Positions 1-12,085 of a DNA stretch of 64,000 nt are shown here, piece by piece. The stretch comes from Culex pipiens pallens. Taxonomy: Eukaryota > Arthropoda > Insecta > Diptera > Culicidae. Both the position numbers and the translations under genes were made by a program. The notes under the pieces are model-generated. The model was not told the origin of the DNA. It saw nothing but the letters and a program-made list of their open reading frames with translations, and did no database searches. The stretch lies in assembly GCF_016801865.2 (NCBI RefSeq), contig NC_068938.1, forward strand, positions 216,090,270 through 216,154,269, given 5' to 3'. Within the stretch, counting starts at the first letter, position 1; the number at the start of each line of letters is the position of its first letter.

Positions 1-379
1 TGGTTGCAAAATATGGCGCTGCTGGTCACGAGACTCGAATCAAAGTGGCTCTGTCGCGAAATTGGAATAGTAGGCTCTGGTGAACCTCCTTTTTTCGCGG
101 TCGAATCGAGGTCGAGAACTGGCTGCGGGAACTCGGATGGTTGGAAGGGGTAAGGAAAAATGAACATTTTGGTGGTTTAGGTTCAAGTTTAATAAGCCGA
201 AAGCATTGTCAATTGTTGAGGTTCTGGTGCATTAACTTTTGTTGATAATTGTAATTGGGAGTGATTTTCACAGTTTTTGTTGATAAACAAATTATGAAAA
301 TTACAATCACAATAGTTTGTGTTGACCATCCATCAAATATAAATTTCAAGCTCATTAGGAAATTGGCTTACTCGAATTA

Positions 380-1647
380 TCGTAAAACGAGGTGACTTTG
401 ATAGGTTTGCGATTTTTCCGAAAAATGAAGAGAACAATTAAAATACGTAAGGAATGGTTTAGAACCATACTGACCGTGGTAGAGAAGTGTTCAAAGTACC
501 TCAAGAAGAACTTTTCATAAAATTTTGAAAATTTTAACAGGTTAGTTAACAATAAGGCCGTCGCAAATATTTTTTGAAGTTTATGTCCCTCGGCTCTGAC
601 CAAAGTAAATTGAAATTACTAGCCGTGGTTTCAACATTTGGATGGAAAATTTTTTTTAAAATGCATTTTACAGGCGTACAGTTGCTTTCCAATCATTAGT
701 TTTGAAAATATCGAGGTTTCGACGGTTTTGTACATTGGTATTTCATGAAAATTTAACATGTTTTCATAGGAGTTCAAACATGCTAAATATGATTGTAAAC
801 GCGGGAAATGCATTTTAACTGGTTTTCAGTTGATTTAACTTTAATTTTCTTTGAAATTTTGAAGTTTTTCGAAAAAATATTGTTTTGCCCCCTGATTATT
901 CAGGCCAACATAAACTTAACATAAACAAATATTTGCAACGGCCTAACAAAGAAAAAAATATGAAAGACATTATTTCAAACTTCGGAAAGTGTCATGATTT
1001 TCTCAATGAACATGATTTTGAATCGGAAAACGGAATGCATTTTCGGATTCTTTGGACAATTTTCCACTAGGAGAAGGTTAAATAAGTATGTGTTTTTGAA
1101 ACACAATTTATAAAAATCTCAAAATTTATAGGCAATTTCAGTTGAACAAATTTCATGTAAAATGTGAAAACTTGTGATTCGTGCTTCGAATTCAATATAA
1201 AATGCAATATAAATCGATAATTTTATAAACAAAACTAGTTTTAACAAATTTCAGGCAAAATTCCGACCTTTGAGCAACTTTACCTAAAATTCAAATGTAT
1301 TTTGTAAAAAAGCTTATAAACTTAACATAAATATTTTTTTTTTCTTAAAAACTATATCAGCTACTTTAGTGGTGGTACATTTAACGTACAAATAAAGTTT
1401 GAACATCTTCAATGTGATTTTAACAAGAAAAGCTATGACTATCACCCCGGAATTTAAACTGAGATTTTTTTACGTAAATATTTTCCTAAACACTATTGAA
1501 ACAACTTTTTTTCCAAAATAGTGCACGGACTTTGTGTGGCCTACCCCAGTACATGTTTTAAAAATACTAATCTTGAGAAAACCCTTACCTGTTGGAAAAT
1601 ATTTCAAATCCAAATTGAAATCCTATCACAGTCACCCCGGTTTACGG
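380..1647. mobile_element. TA-flanked TIR element with iterated GGGGTGACTTTGATAG-type motif, copy 1
   Basis: The ends are CGTAAAACGAGGTGAC and, inverted, CCGTAAACCGGGGTGAC, flanked by TA on both sides. The duplicated locus at 58210-58227 is an empty site, proving insertion at a TA. The motif recurs internally (1440-1452). No transposase ORF, so non-autonomous. It carries a nested TWA-flanked element at 556-943. Confidence 0.85.
556..943. mobile_element. Harbinger-like MITE (GGCCGTTGCAAATATT ends), nested
   Basis: TIRs GGCCGTCGCAAATATT and AATATTTGCAACGGCC are flanked by TAA on both sides (553-555 and 944-946). The 3-bp TWA target fits the PIF/Harbinger group. It is nested in the TA element at 380-1647. 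The other copy of the host element lacks it. Confidence 0.8.
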
Positions 1648-2627
1648 TACTAAACATAACCAAGAATTCTAGAGTTCTTGTAAAGGTCCAATGTTGTTTT
1701 TTTTTTTTAATTTTATTAACATGACTTTAACTTAAATAAAGATCCAATGAATAAATATGTAAAAAATTGCTCGTGGCTTCTTTAGAAACGTGGTAAGAAA
1801 TATTCCAAAACCGAAAAATAAAATAAAACCATGTAAAATTTATTTCCAATTTTGGTCTTGTCTGAAATTTGGAACATATATTCAATTTATTGATGTGTTG
1901 AAATTTTTTGACAGTAGCAAAACTCTTATAGAGTATAAAGCATTTTGTAATAATATTTGCTCAAATTTTTTTAAAATCAGGCTGGAATTTAAAAAAAATA
2001 TACAAAATCTGCCTCTCCCACGACCTTTCCCAGAGCCAAGTGACAACAAAATTAAATACAATTTTAAAAAGCCTAAATAAAAGATAATCTTTAAATTTAT
2101 TTGCATGATACATATTTTTTTACATAAAAATATAAGGAAGCGTTTTTCAATTAGCTACTTTGCGAATTTCATTAAAATAGTTTTTTATTCTAAAAAATAA
2201 TAACTTAATTGAATTTAAAGTTTTCGGAATTGATGAAAATCGATGAGGGAGGGGATATTTTCAAATGCTGACACCATAAGATTATGATTACAGGAATGCT
2301 GTTGTGAAAAGTTAGTAATACATTAATTTATGAAAACTTGAATTCAATGTGATTCAAATTGAACAATTTATAGATATATTTTTTTTAATTTTTAATAATC
2401 ACTAAAACATATGTCTTAATTCAATACATTTGTCCAAATTTGGAAAAGATGTTTGATGAAAAATAATTCAAAATGTTATAATGTTTTTAATTTAAAATCA
2501 TGAATGTACATAGTCTGTGCGAAATATATAAAATTGAATAGAAATTATCTAAAGTCATTTTGCGGATCCATCAACAATTTTTTTTTTAATTTAGAAATTT
2601 GACAAAAAGCCAAATTAATGCTTATAT

Positions 2628-3146
2628 ATCGATGTCGTCGTGCTATCCTGTCGCCCCGCCATTTCGACGTTCCGAGAAAAACGCGTTTTAATGTTTGACC
2701 TTGAATATTCTAAAACGAGAGAACGCAATGTAAACAATAACAAACACGTTTTGTTTGGCTGACCATTCTGTGCATTGTCCCAAAGTTTGGTTGAAGTTGG
2801 TTGCTGGAGTCCCGAGTAATAATTACAAATGTTTACGGTAGTCTAGCTTGTACGTGCGACAAACGCATCCTGACTTTCCTGGCCTGAAATCCCTTTGGCC
2901 TTTTGTCGCACTTACATCAATTTTCATGGAGTGACAAGATAGCACGACAAGATTGAAACTACTTTCATATGTAAAGTGACAAAAATGCACGGAGTTTTTT
3001 CGGTTTTGTTGGAAATCTCAGGATTGAAATCGAAATTTGGGGATCTGTGAAGATAAAAAGGTGAGGCATTGTGAGCTGCACAAAATGACGTTCTTAACTC
3101 AATTTTGCCCAAAATGCACGTACGACAAGTTAGCACGATGGCGACG
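2628..3146. repeat. Repeat segment with TGTCGTGCTA/TAGCACGACA-type motifs
   Basis: The segment is bounded by GTCGTCGTGCTATCC and GTTAGCACGATGGCGACG, which are roughly inverted. Inside lie a GTGCGACAAACG...TTTTGTCGCAC stem (2854-2912) and TAGCACGACAAG (2940-2951). It is absent from duplication copy B, so it is probably an insertion; the exact ends are unclear. Confidence 0.45.
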
Positions 3147-3649
3147 ATATGCTGAATATTTCTATTTTATTTATCAATTTCTATGTATTTAACTATTCAT
3201 CTATTTCCTCAACAAAATCTGAATTTTCAGACCATTTTTTTTTTCAATTTCTGGAATTCCCGGGACAAAATATAAAAATTCCCGGGTTTGGAAAAATCCC
3301 GGGAATTTTGTCCTTGAAATTTCCGGAATAGACGCACTAATTGGGCGAAATCACAAATATTTTTCATTTTCATTTTTAATGTCGACCCGTCCCCTCTCCT
3401 CCCCTTCAAAATTGGTCCAAAAAATCAAGGGATGAGCAAAATATTTTTTCAAAAAAAAAAAACATTAATATTACGTAGGAAATAGTAGTCTTATCAACTG
3501 AAAACATTGCAAAATATTTTTTTCTGCATTGAAAATCATATTTAGCATGTTTGGGCTCGTTTTCGTTAATATATGCAGTTGCTGGAAAAAAGAAAAAAAA
3601 TCTTAAGAGATACCCCCTGATTCGATTCTTTAGGTAAACGTAAGAAACT

Positions 3650-3965
3650 GGGTTCGATTCCCATCTGCTGCAACCTTCCATCGGATGAGGAAGTAAAATG
3701 TCGGTCCCGGCGTTGGTTGTTAGGCCGTTAAGTCATTCCAGGTGTAGGAGTCGTCTCCATGCCATAAGTACAAACAACACACCAAACCAAGCCTACTCCG
3801 GTGGAATCGCTAGCGGCGGTTGGACTCGCAATCCAAAGGTCGTCAGTTCAAACACTGGGGTGGAAGGTTCTTTGGAGTAGAAAGAGGTTTGGGTGCTCTC
3901 CCCATTCAAGCCTTCGGACTCCTAGGTTCGAGCAGAAACTTGCAATAGAGACCACAAAAGACCCG
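3650..3965 (+). mobile_element. tRNA-related SINE fragment
   Basis: GGTTCGATTCCC (3653-3664) is followed by ATCGGATGAGGAAGTAAAAT and GTCGGTCCCGG, the body motif of the 41957-42181 SINE. A second tRNA-like piece (GGACTCGCAATCC, GTTCAAACACTGG) follows at about 3800-3865. It is absent from duplication copy B, so it was inserted after the duplication or lost there. Confidence 0.7.
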
Positions 3966-4199
3966 GGGATGGTTTGATTTTTTTTTTTGAACAGAGAATT
4001 TCCATACAATTCAACCATTTTACAATTCAATTCATTTTTTACGGCATATTTTATCGTGATTATACCATTGAACAGTTCATTTCTGAGTTAAACCAGTCCA
4101 ACGACCTCCCGGATCGTTTAATTTTGGTTCCAATGACGATAACAGTTCAACTCTTTAACCTACCTATCTAGATCGCAAACTTCTAGGCACCATTTAAGA

Positions 4200-5560
4200 T
4201 TTTTTGCCCAACCAAAACTTGAAGCAAGCAACGGCCGATCCGCACGGTTGATCACCAAGCTAGCTGCCTCTAATCAGCACAAAGCGAGCAGCTTAACCAC
4301 ACACGATCAGACAAAAAAAATAACCGAACTAATCAGGGCACGTCCACAAAAACAAAAATCAGTCACAACATAAAACAGGCCAACAGAACCACTCCAGTTC
4401 CCGATAACAGCTCAGCTTCCAAAAAAAGTCTCACAAAATCCAACGACCACGACCGTCCAAACCGAACCGATCGGTACGAAATTTAAAACCCAACTGGTCT
4501 GGCTTCACCGCACGACTCGTTGGGCAGGCCTTAAGCCATCGTCGTCGTCGTCGTCGTCTGTCGACCTATCAGAAACCCCAGAACCTCTGCGTTTCTTGTG
4601 GTGTTTCGCGAGTTCGCCTTTGTCGTCACCCTCGAAGATCGATTCAGGATCAGTTACCGTTTTCTTTATGGGCTAAGGAAAAGCTTCGCAATCTTCGACG
4701 ATCTCGTGACGAAGTATGCCATGCGTCGTCGTTCAACTGTGGAGACGCACGATCCTCGCGAGTTGATCTAACCTCAATCGCAGTGTGCCTCCTTCGAGAA
4801 GGATCGCGGCCTGCTACGTGAATCATCTCAAGGATCATCCTGCGTCGCAGAAATCGCAACACAAACAGGTTGTTTGTTGTAAACTGTCTGTAGTAGACAA
4901 CTTCTCCTCTCTACCTTCTGTGGTGCTGTTGTTGTTGTTTTCTTCTTCCACAAACTCGTGGCTTTCGAGTGTCGTTTTTGCTTTCTGTTTTTGCATGGTT
5001 TTGTTTGTTTCGCTGACCGGTTGCCGATCGTACGCGCCCCATCCGTATTTGTGTATTTATTTGTTTACACTTGCACCCGTATTAGTCGCTTGTTGGCTAA
5101 TTTGCAAAGGAACACTCTTCTTGAGTTTTCTTTGAACTGTCGTCATAACTAGGTTGATTATTTTAATGTTTTGTAAGAATTTTTGGAAACAGGGGAAAAT
5201 TTTAGCTCATGGTGTAATCAAGTGACACACTTTACCTTAATTAAAAAAAGTCATAAAGCTATACGACAGTCGAGCAATTAAAAAATCTCAAATTTTTTAA
5301 CCAAATCACGATGATCGTCATTATCACAGGACGGTCGAAAAACTGCCGAAGGTACCAGGCGAAATCTTAATGACACCATACCGTTCTTGTTTGTCGAAGA
5401 GATGATGATAGTGATGAATTATGTTTACACCCACGCTTGCGTCCAGCCGTTATCAAATGGAGTGCCACGTGGCACGGTCGTTGTGTTGCTAGAAGTAGAA
5501 GAGCATTCGCAGGTGGCATGATCTTTTAGAATGTCGTTTAAATTTTATTTGTTTTGTCAA
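4200..5560 (+). other. GC-rich conserved block in duplication copy A, function unclear
   Basis: Unlike its AT-rich surroundings, this stretch has balanced composition, a (GTC)n run near 4541-4556 and a TTG/TTC-rich pyrimidine tract (4905-4960). It matches 61220-62560 closely. An open plus frame spans about 4540-4770 in both copies (reading RFLYGLRKSFAIFDDLVTK here), but differences between copies are not biased to third positions. It resembles a 5' exon/promoter region more than a confirmed CDS. Confidence 0.4.
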
Positions 5561-5720
5561 AAAAGAGTCAAATTTGGGTCATTTTTCGCCAACTCAAAAG
5601 AGTAAAAAAAAATACTTATAAGTATGCTAAGACATATTTTTTAAGTTGTCTGCTCTATAAATAACCCTGGAAAGTTAGAAAAAAATACGAAATTTTAAAC
5701 TGAATTTGTTGTAGTAAATG

Positions 5721-6374
5721 AAATAATAACCCTTTTGGGTTATTTCAGATTCAAAAAGTACATTCAATTTCCCATGTTGTGGCATATCTCAAAAAAATGT
5801 ACTGAGTACGCCATTAAATCGGGCGTACAATTTTACAAAAAAAAGTCCCTTTGACTTCAAATTTCCATATCATCACCATTGTTTAAATTATTTATAAAGA
5901 CGTATTTTTTTCGAATGTTCAAAAGTGGAAGGGGTCGTACCGCCCCACCGTCCCGAGGTATCGCAAAATGGACCAGGTTATGAATGGTGTAAAATCTAGT
6001 AATGGATTTTTTAGAAAAGTCTTAAATACTCTCCAACAAAATTTCAAAAATCGCAAAAAAAATTATTGAAGATAACTTTTCACAACATACAAAAAAATTT
6101 CTAAATGAGGATGTTGCAAGTATTTTTTATGGTTTTTGTAACCCGGATTCATTAAAAAATATTGGACTCACCCTTATTTACAAAAAAGATGATTTAAGTT
6201 TTTAGCATTAATACAAACCTAACAACTAATTTAATTAATTTAAAAAAAAAACAGGTTTCGCATATTTTTTGGATTTTGATATAAGGCTTTCTAGGCCCAG
6301 TGAAAAAATATAATTTAACTCAAAAATGACGAACTCCTCGTCACAGTGTCCTGATGCAAACAATGATCGAGCTG
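5721..6374. other. AT-rich noncoding, no feature seen
   Basis: Homopolymer-rich sequence beyond the end of duplication copy A. No ORF with coding character, no clear repeat ends. Confidence 0.5.
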
Positions 6375-6384
6375 TAGCTGTCAC

Positions 6385-6569
6385 TATAGACCCTAAATAG
6401 GGAGACTGGTCTAAGCTTGCTAGATCGATCTGGCAACGTATGCTTTGAGCTTGGCAACACTGATAAGTTTAGCTGGGCGTAAAGGCAAATTGCTCGTTTG
6501 GATACGTCAAACTCGTGTCTGTTTGGGTACGTCAAATTCACTTCGACCAGTCTCCCTATTTAGGATCTC
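6385..6569. mobile_element. 185-bp TIR element with 10-bp target duplication (Mutator-like MITE?)
   Basis: The TIRs contain CCTAAATAGGGAGACTGGTC in both orientations. TAGCTGTCAC flanks both sides (6375-6384 and 6570-6579). A 9-10 bp duplication suggests the MULE group. Short interior, no ORF. Confidence 0.7.
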
Positions 6570-7902
6570 TAGCTGTCACAGCCCTGCGAAGTATGTTGGC
6601 TGACATCGGGCAGTCAGTCAAAAAAACCAGCTAGAAGTCGCCTGCCAAAAAATTTTGCTAGAAAGAGATAGGAAACCTGATGCAAACAAACGTCCAGCTG
6701 TCATGTAAACATACTTTGAATGTGTTGGTAAATTTCTGACTAGAAAGCCTTATTGAATTAAAAGTTAAATAAGAAATTATCCTTCACCTCTAATTTTATG
6801 CAAACATTTTATGGAGATAAATTCTTTAATGTTATTTGTAAGCTTTCAAGCTATCAATTTTGAAAAAAAAAATGATTTCAATTATTTGGATAAACACTTT
6901 CAAACACTACAAAAAAATCGATAGCCAAACTCAAGTCGGGTGATTCTAAATATTTAAAAAATATTTTATCAATGTGACAAATGACAAAATGAAACAGAAT
7001 AAAGACTTTACGCTGGTCCTAATTCGATACCTTTGTGCTCTCTTATGCTAACTAGATAGGAAAACCAGGAAGCTAAGTACAAGAGAGCACAGAGGCATCG
7101 AATTGTTGAAATTAACCTCTATTTATAAATTGTTTTTTCCACAGCACCACTTTTTTCTAAAAAAAAAATATTCAAAAATAATTTAAAGGCTACGGCATAA
7201 CCTTTTTGCCTTTTAATTCTTCAATAGACTAACCTAAATTTTTTTAAAACTTAAAAAACATATTGAGTGCAATTGTATTGAAAATTGTACAACATATTTA
7301 AAAGAAGAAAATAATGTTCAAAAGAGTTTGCTTGGCAATGCTTTTCCCGACTTTACGACAGAAAAATCACCAATTCCCGACTTTTTTCGATTTTTGTGGA
7401 TTTTTGCGAATTTCCGACTTTTCCGACTTGGGTGGCCACCCTGCTATTATAGGCATTTTGAGGTGAAATTGTTGTTGATTATTTTTGTTTGTCAAATGTT
7501 CAGTTTTTGTTATTCAAAAATACTTTTTGTAGAAAAGCACCCCCGCAGAAGAAGAAAAGAGAAGATTTCCTCCAATTTGATCGTACTTGTGATTGCTGAG
7601 ACACAGCCTGTTAGAGCATAACATTTTGAGAAAAATTAGATTTTCACAGTGTCCATTTTTCTACTTGGAGACTATCAATTGGATTTTCAATGTTAATTTT
7701 TTTTTTTTATATTCTGAAAATGATTTCGTAATTTAAAATTCAGCCCTACATTTGAAAATGTCCAACATAAGTGTTTTTGCCACTTGGATTAGTTTTTCTT
7801 GATTTTAAAATTTGAATATCCATTTTATTGAAAAGAACAGGAAATTTCACAAAAGTTTCACCTTTCAACATTAAAAATCGAACTCGAAGTGAGAGCTTAT
7901 TA

Positions 7903-8190
7903 AGGGAGCGTTCTTTTATTACGTAACGCAGTTAGGGGGGGGAGGGGGTGTCGGTGTCTGTAACGAAATGTTACGAAAATTGGGGGAGGGGGGGGGGTGT
8001 GCTGAAAAATTCTGTTACGTAAAACAACGTTTTCATATAAGCACTCATAAAAATTTGCAAAAAGACCTTGCGTTACGCGTTACAGGCGGGTAGGCAGGAT
8101 GGCTCATCTGTTACGATTTGTTACAAAGGGGGGGGGGGAGGGGGGTCAAAAATCCCAAATTTTGCGTTACGTAATAAAAGAACGCTCCCT
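7903..8190. mobile_element. MITE with AGGGAGCGTTCTTTTATTAC ends and G-rich interior
   Basis: Long TIRs (AGGGAGCGTTCTTTTATTAC and its inverse) flanked by TA. The interior has several runs of 7-11 G on the plus strand (7936-7948, 7982-7997, 8128-8145) and repeated GTTACG/CGTAAC. No coding capacity. Confidence 0.8.
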
Positions 8191-8639
8191 TAGAGAACAT
8201 TGAGATAAACTCATTTTTCACAAAACTTAAACTTTAAGAGGCAATATAACAATGACCAGTAGTCCAATCAACAAAGTCATAAACATGGAAGTGTTAAAAA
8301 TATTCTCAACTCTTCAAAAATATTTTCGCATTGGTGATTTTCCATCGTGAAATATTTTTTAATAGCAAAAAAAACATTTTTTTTTTAATTTCCCCGGTGC
8401 TACTCTAAAATGGTGCCCTTTTTTAAAACTCGAGGATGTAATTTTCTATTGCAAATTTCATTTTAAATCTAAAAATGAATTTTGAAATTTGGTTTGACAG
8501 TTTTTAGGATTAAGCACCATCATAAACTCTAGCGTAAAAGGTGCATTTTTAGTGTCATATCAAAAATTCTTATTTTGAGGATTCAACTTTTAGAAATAAA
8601 TAGCCGAATAAAAAAATCGAGATTTTTTTTCGTGTACCT

Positions 8640-8940
8640 ATTATTTCTGAAAAGTCTCAACCATAACGTACAATTTTGCTGAAGACACCAAGTCGATCAG
8701 AAAATCCCTTCTCAAGATACAGATTTTCGAATATGTGTATTTATAGCCCATTTTGTATGACCAGCCCGCAAATTGTATGAAGCCTTGAATAGAAAAAAAA
8801 ACGATGATGCAAAATGGCTTCATTCCAATCAAAGACACAAATTTAAAATTACACTTTAGTTTACCCGTTTCCCGCTCAGAGCAAAATCGAGATTTTTTAC
8901 ATTTTTCCTTGCCAATGGCAAACTTGACCAAACTTGATAA
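8640..8940. repeat. Diverged copy of the hairpin-arm repeat family
   Basis: Contains ATGATGCAAAATGGCTTCAT and GAAGACACCAAGTCGATC-like pieces that match the arms at 39664-41480. Surrounding 8191-9200 is otherwise AT-rich with nothing recognisable. Confidence 0.5.
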
Positions 8941-9199
8941 AACTTGAATTTGAGGCAGTAAATATCCTAAATAACACTGTGCAGGAAGAATGAGTTCATT
9001 TCATTCAATAGTTTTCGAGAAATGTCAATTTGGAGTAAAAAATAATGGTACTCTAGTGCAACCATGGGCGTTACAGGGTTAAATAGGGTCCTAAAGCCCT
9101 ATGTAAATTTTTATGAACAACGGTAACAAACATGATTAAAAACCATTTATAATCATACTTTTCTTAATTTTAATGCAAAAAAAATTTGACAAGATAACA

Positions 9200-9535
9200 T
9201 ATTTTCGATGGATCAACTATGGTCCCCTTGGAACGAGCTGTCAAGTAGGAGCTTTTCTGTCAAGAAGGACCGCGAGGTTAATTTTTCAAAATTGATTCAA
9301 AAATCCATTTTAAACTCTTTGTGGTCGTACAAAAAATCGTTGTATTCAGAAAAATAAGCTTTACCGTTGTGAAGAATAATATCAGCAATCTTAACTTAAT
9401 TTTAGGACCAAATTTAAAAATCCATTTCAAATCCTTTGCAGTCGTACAACGGGTCATTGTACTCAGAAAAATGAGCTTTATCGTTGTGAACAATAATAAA
9501 ACAAATTTATACTTTATTTTAGAACCCAATTACCT
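9200..9535. repeat. Dispersed repeat with internal tandem duplication
   Basis: 9209-9285 (GTCCCCTTGGAACGAGCTGT and on) matches 33546-33626 and 36633-36713. Two tandem units of about 120 bp follow (9294-9412 and 9413-9530), each with AAAATCCATTT...GTCGTACAA...CAGAAAAATRAGCTTTA. The other two loci have one unit. Confidence 0.75.
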
Positions 9536-10669
9536 GTGTGCAGGTTTGTTCGGATTTCATAGTGGAATTAATTAAAAACAGAACATAAAAACACGTATGC
9601 ATACAATTGTCGTTTGAACGAAACCCTAAATTTTAGTTAAAATTGATTGATTAGACAATAAGACAAATTTGGTAAATAAAGCGCCATAGAATAGTTAAGG
9701 TGATACAGTACGGTGACCAGTTGCATAGTGCAATTGCAGACACTCAACAAAACAATTAGTCTCTACTGACTCTATTTATTTGGACATTTACTGTTCAGAT
9801 TCAGCTTCACGTGTCTTTAAAAAAAAAAACTCAGCTTCTTTCTGAACAAAACGTAACATTTAAAAACTCAAATAGAAAATCGCTGTTCTGTATGCAACAA
9901 ACGTGGTTTTTAACTGTTTGTGCCCTTCAGCAACGACTTCACAGTTATTTCACATCTGCAGTACCGACTAATGTGACAGAAGATAATACTCAGAAGTGAT
10001 GCCAAACAAATTAAAATTAAAGTGAACATTGCTTTATATTGGCTTTTGAATGAAGTTTTCTATGTATTCATAAAAAAAGGTAAACCCATTCATGTACCGA
10101 AAGAGTTTTAAGTATATTAATGGATTTGAAAACAACATGGCTGTCTAAAGCCTTAGTTTAGGTAACCAATTTCGATTCTATGACTAATTAACAACCTGTA
10201 ACAACCGGTCGCTTGCCAACACTGCCAGGTACAGTGCAGCAAGGCAGCCAGAATAGGCAGAACAAAAAAGAACGACACAAACTCGCCGTCATTCGTGTGC
10301 GGGAGTCAAATCGAGGAAGAAATAAGAGTGCTACACGCAAAAGAACCCTGGCACCGTCGTCATCATCGCCGTCGTCGTAATTAACAATCAATTACGAGCC
10401 TCTCACATCTGGTCCCAGTAGCCTGGAGTCCATTTAGACCATACGCGTCAACGCCACCTTGGATTTCCGCGAAATCACCGTCACAACACGGCATAGAACA
10501 AAAGAAATCCAAGGGGAATTAGGCCTACTGCAATCGATCGATCGATTTCCGGCGACTGCCCGACCATCATCGTTTTTTCTACTGCTGAAGGCAGAGCCAA
10601 ACTAGGAGGAAGAGGAGAGAAGGACGAGGTGATAAAAGGAAGTTATCCGATCTTGGAGCAAAAGCAAAG

Positions 10670-10760
10670 ATGACTCCGTCGAGGTTTGCACTGGTCGTTG
10701 GCGTGTCCTGCCTGATGATGGCCACCGTGGCGTGGGGAACCGACCAAGCGGCGGCGGCAG
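10670..10760 (+). CDS. First coding exon of an unidentified secreted or membrane protein
   Basis: ATG in an AAAGATGA context, then MTPSRFALVVGVSCLMMATV and AWGTDQAAAA, ending in a strong GCAG|GTGAGTG donor (phase 1). Residues 1-23 look like a signal peptide. About 500 nt of GC-richer, non-repetitive sequence upstream (10.18-10.67 kb) could be the 5' UTR and promoter. No continuing exon was found on the plus strand. Either the next exon is beyond a very large intron, possibly outside the window, or the downstream repeat-rich block displaced it. Protein family not recognised. Confidence 0.55.
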
Positions 10761-11177
10761 GTGAGTGTCCCCTTAATCCATTGTTTATCACTTGTTTTTG
10801 TTTACCTTTGTCAGCTGTCAGCTGAGTTTCAGAGTTGTAGGTGGTAGGAAGTAGGAAAGTGGGGCATCGTGTCAAGGGTAAAGTGGGCATCGTGGGTTTA
10901 TTTTTTCGTAGAGGTTCAAGGCAGGAAGGAGCCGCGATGAATCATCTCCCGGGGAACTTTCTTCCCGCACACAAACTTGACACACATATTATTATTTTGA
11001 TGGTGGTATTGTGTGCTGCAGCAGCCAGCAACATATGCAAATCATTTCAGCTTTAGAAACGCAATTTCGCCATCGAAGGGGGTAAGCGAAGTGAGCACCA
11101 TGTTGGCTTGTGATAAAGGGTTGGTTGATAAGTCACGATGTCACGGAAAGCTTAAAAAACTCATTGTTAATTTGGAC

Positions 11178-11315
11178 GTGCGACAAAAGGTCGAAGGACA
11201 TAAGGTCGAATGGACAAAAAGTCGAAAGTGGACAAAAGGTCGAAAGTGGACAAAAGGTCGAAAGGGGAAAAAGGTCGAATGGACCAAACGACGAAAGGAC
11301 AAAAGGTCGAATGTG
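11178..11315 (+). repeat. Short tandem array, GGACAAAAGGTCGAA-type unit
   Basis: About eight units of 14-20 bp of the form GGTCGAAnGGACAAAA, with variable spacing and some decay toward both ends. A and G rich on the plus strand. Not CRISPR: there are no spacers. Confidence 0.85.
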
Positions 11316-12062
11316 AAAAATGAAACAAATAACAATAATAATAAATTTCTAAAATAATTTTGAAAAAAATATTTTAAATAATTAAAAATTAAAAACATAT
11401 TTTCCATACCACGTTATATGGGGAAGTCACTTCTGAGTTATAGCCAATTTGAGCATATAAGCTATCAAAATGCTTTTTGTCAACATCATGGACGTTTTGA
11501 CAAAAAAAAAATGTAATAAATTTAGTAGTAATAGCATGTTTTGAGCATTCTGGATCTCTGAATATTTTTTAAAATAATTTTTTAGTGTATTTAAATATAT
11601 ATTTTCAACTGATCAACATCTAAATCTGGTTTTGTTTGCTCAAAACATCTCTGAGTTAAGATAATTTGAAAATATCAGATCAAAGACAGTGACCAAAAGA
11701 GTATCTCTCTTTTTTCGGTTTCTTGCGTTATCTCCGCTTTGCTCTCGTTTGCTCGAGAGAGCGAGAGTACCAACTAAAGCAAATTGAACAGGCAGATTAA
11801 CCGTGACCGTGAATTTCCCCTCGCCGTGAAAGGTCACCATCGCCACGCATAACCGTGTGTACTCGCGCAATTTACACACTACTGGCTGCAAAGAGATTCT
11901 TTATTTGCCACTTTATCAATTCTGCGACGACGACGAACACCGACTCGTCTCTGCTGCCTGATTTGCAGCGTTCGTTGTATTAGTTCGCTCGTTCGATAGT
12001 TTTCATGTTGTGCTGATTTATCACTTTCCGATGCGATACTATTTCGCTTTGGTTTGCACTTT

Positions 12063-12085
12063 AGAGAGGGAGAGAGAGAGAGAGG
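12063..12085 (+). repeat. GA microsatellite / GAGA sites
   Basis: An AGAGAGGGAGAGAGAGAGAG-type run. With CTCGAGAGAGCGAGAG at 11752-11767, it gives several GAGA-factor-like sites within 350 bp of non-repetitive sequence downstream of the orphan first exon (10670-10760); possibly an intronic enhancer. Confidence 0.5.

Larger units (their letters stand above)
1..5720 (+). repeat. Segmental duplication, copy A (direct)
   Basis: Colinear with 57851-62735. Matching blocks are 1-379 with 57851-58217, 1652-2280 with 58218-58800, 3230-3650 with 59800-60170, and 3990-5720 with 61010-62735. The last block is highly similar, with scattered substitutions and small indels. Copy-specific sequence between blocks is mostly identifiable insertions. 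Copy A is cut by the window edge, so its true start is unknown. Confidence 0.85.

Noticed and set aside
11178..11315. Possible CRISPR-like array
   Set aside because: The units are adjacent and degenerate with no unique spacers, and the genome is eukaryotic. It is a simple tandem repeat.
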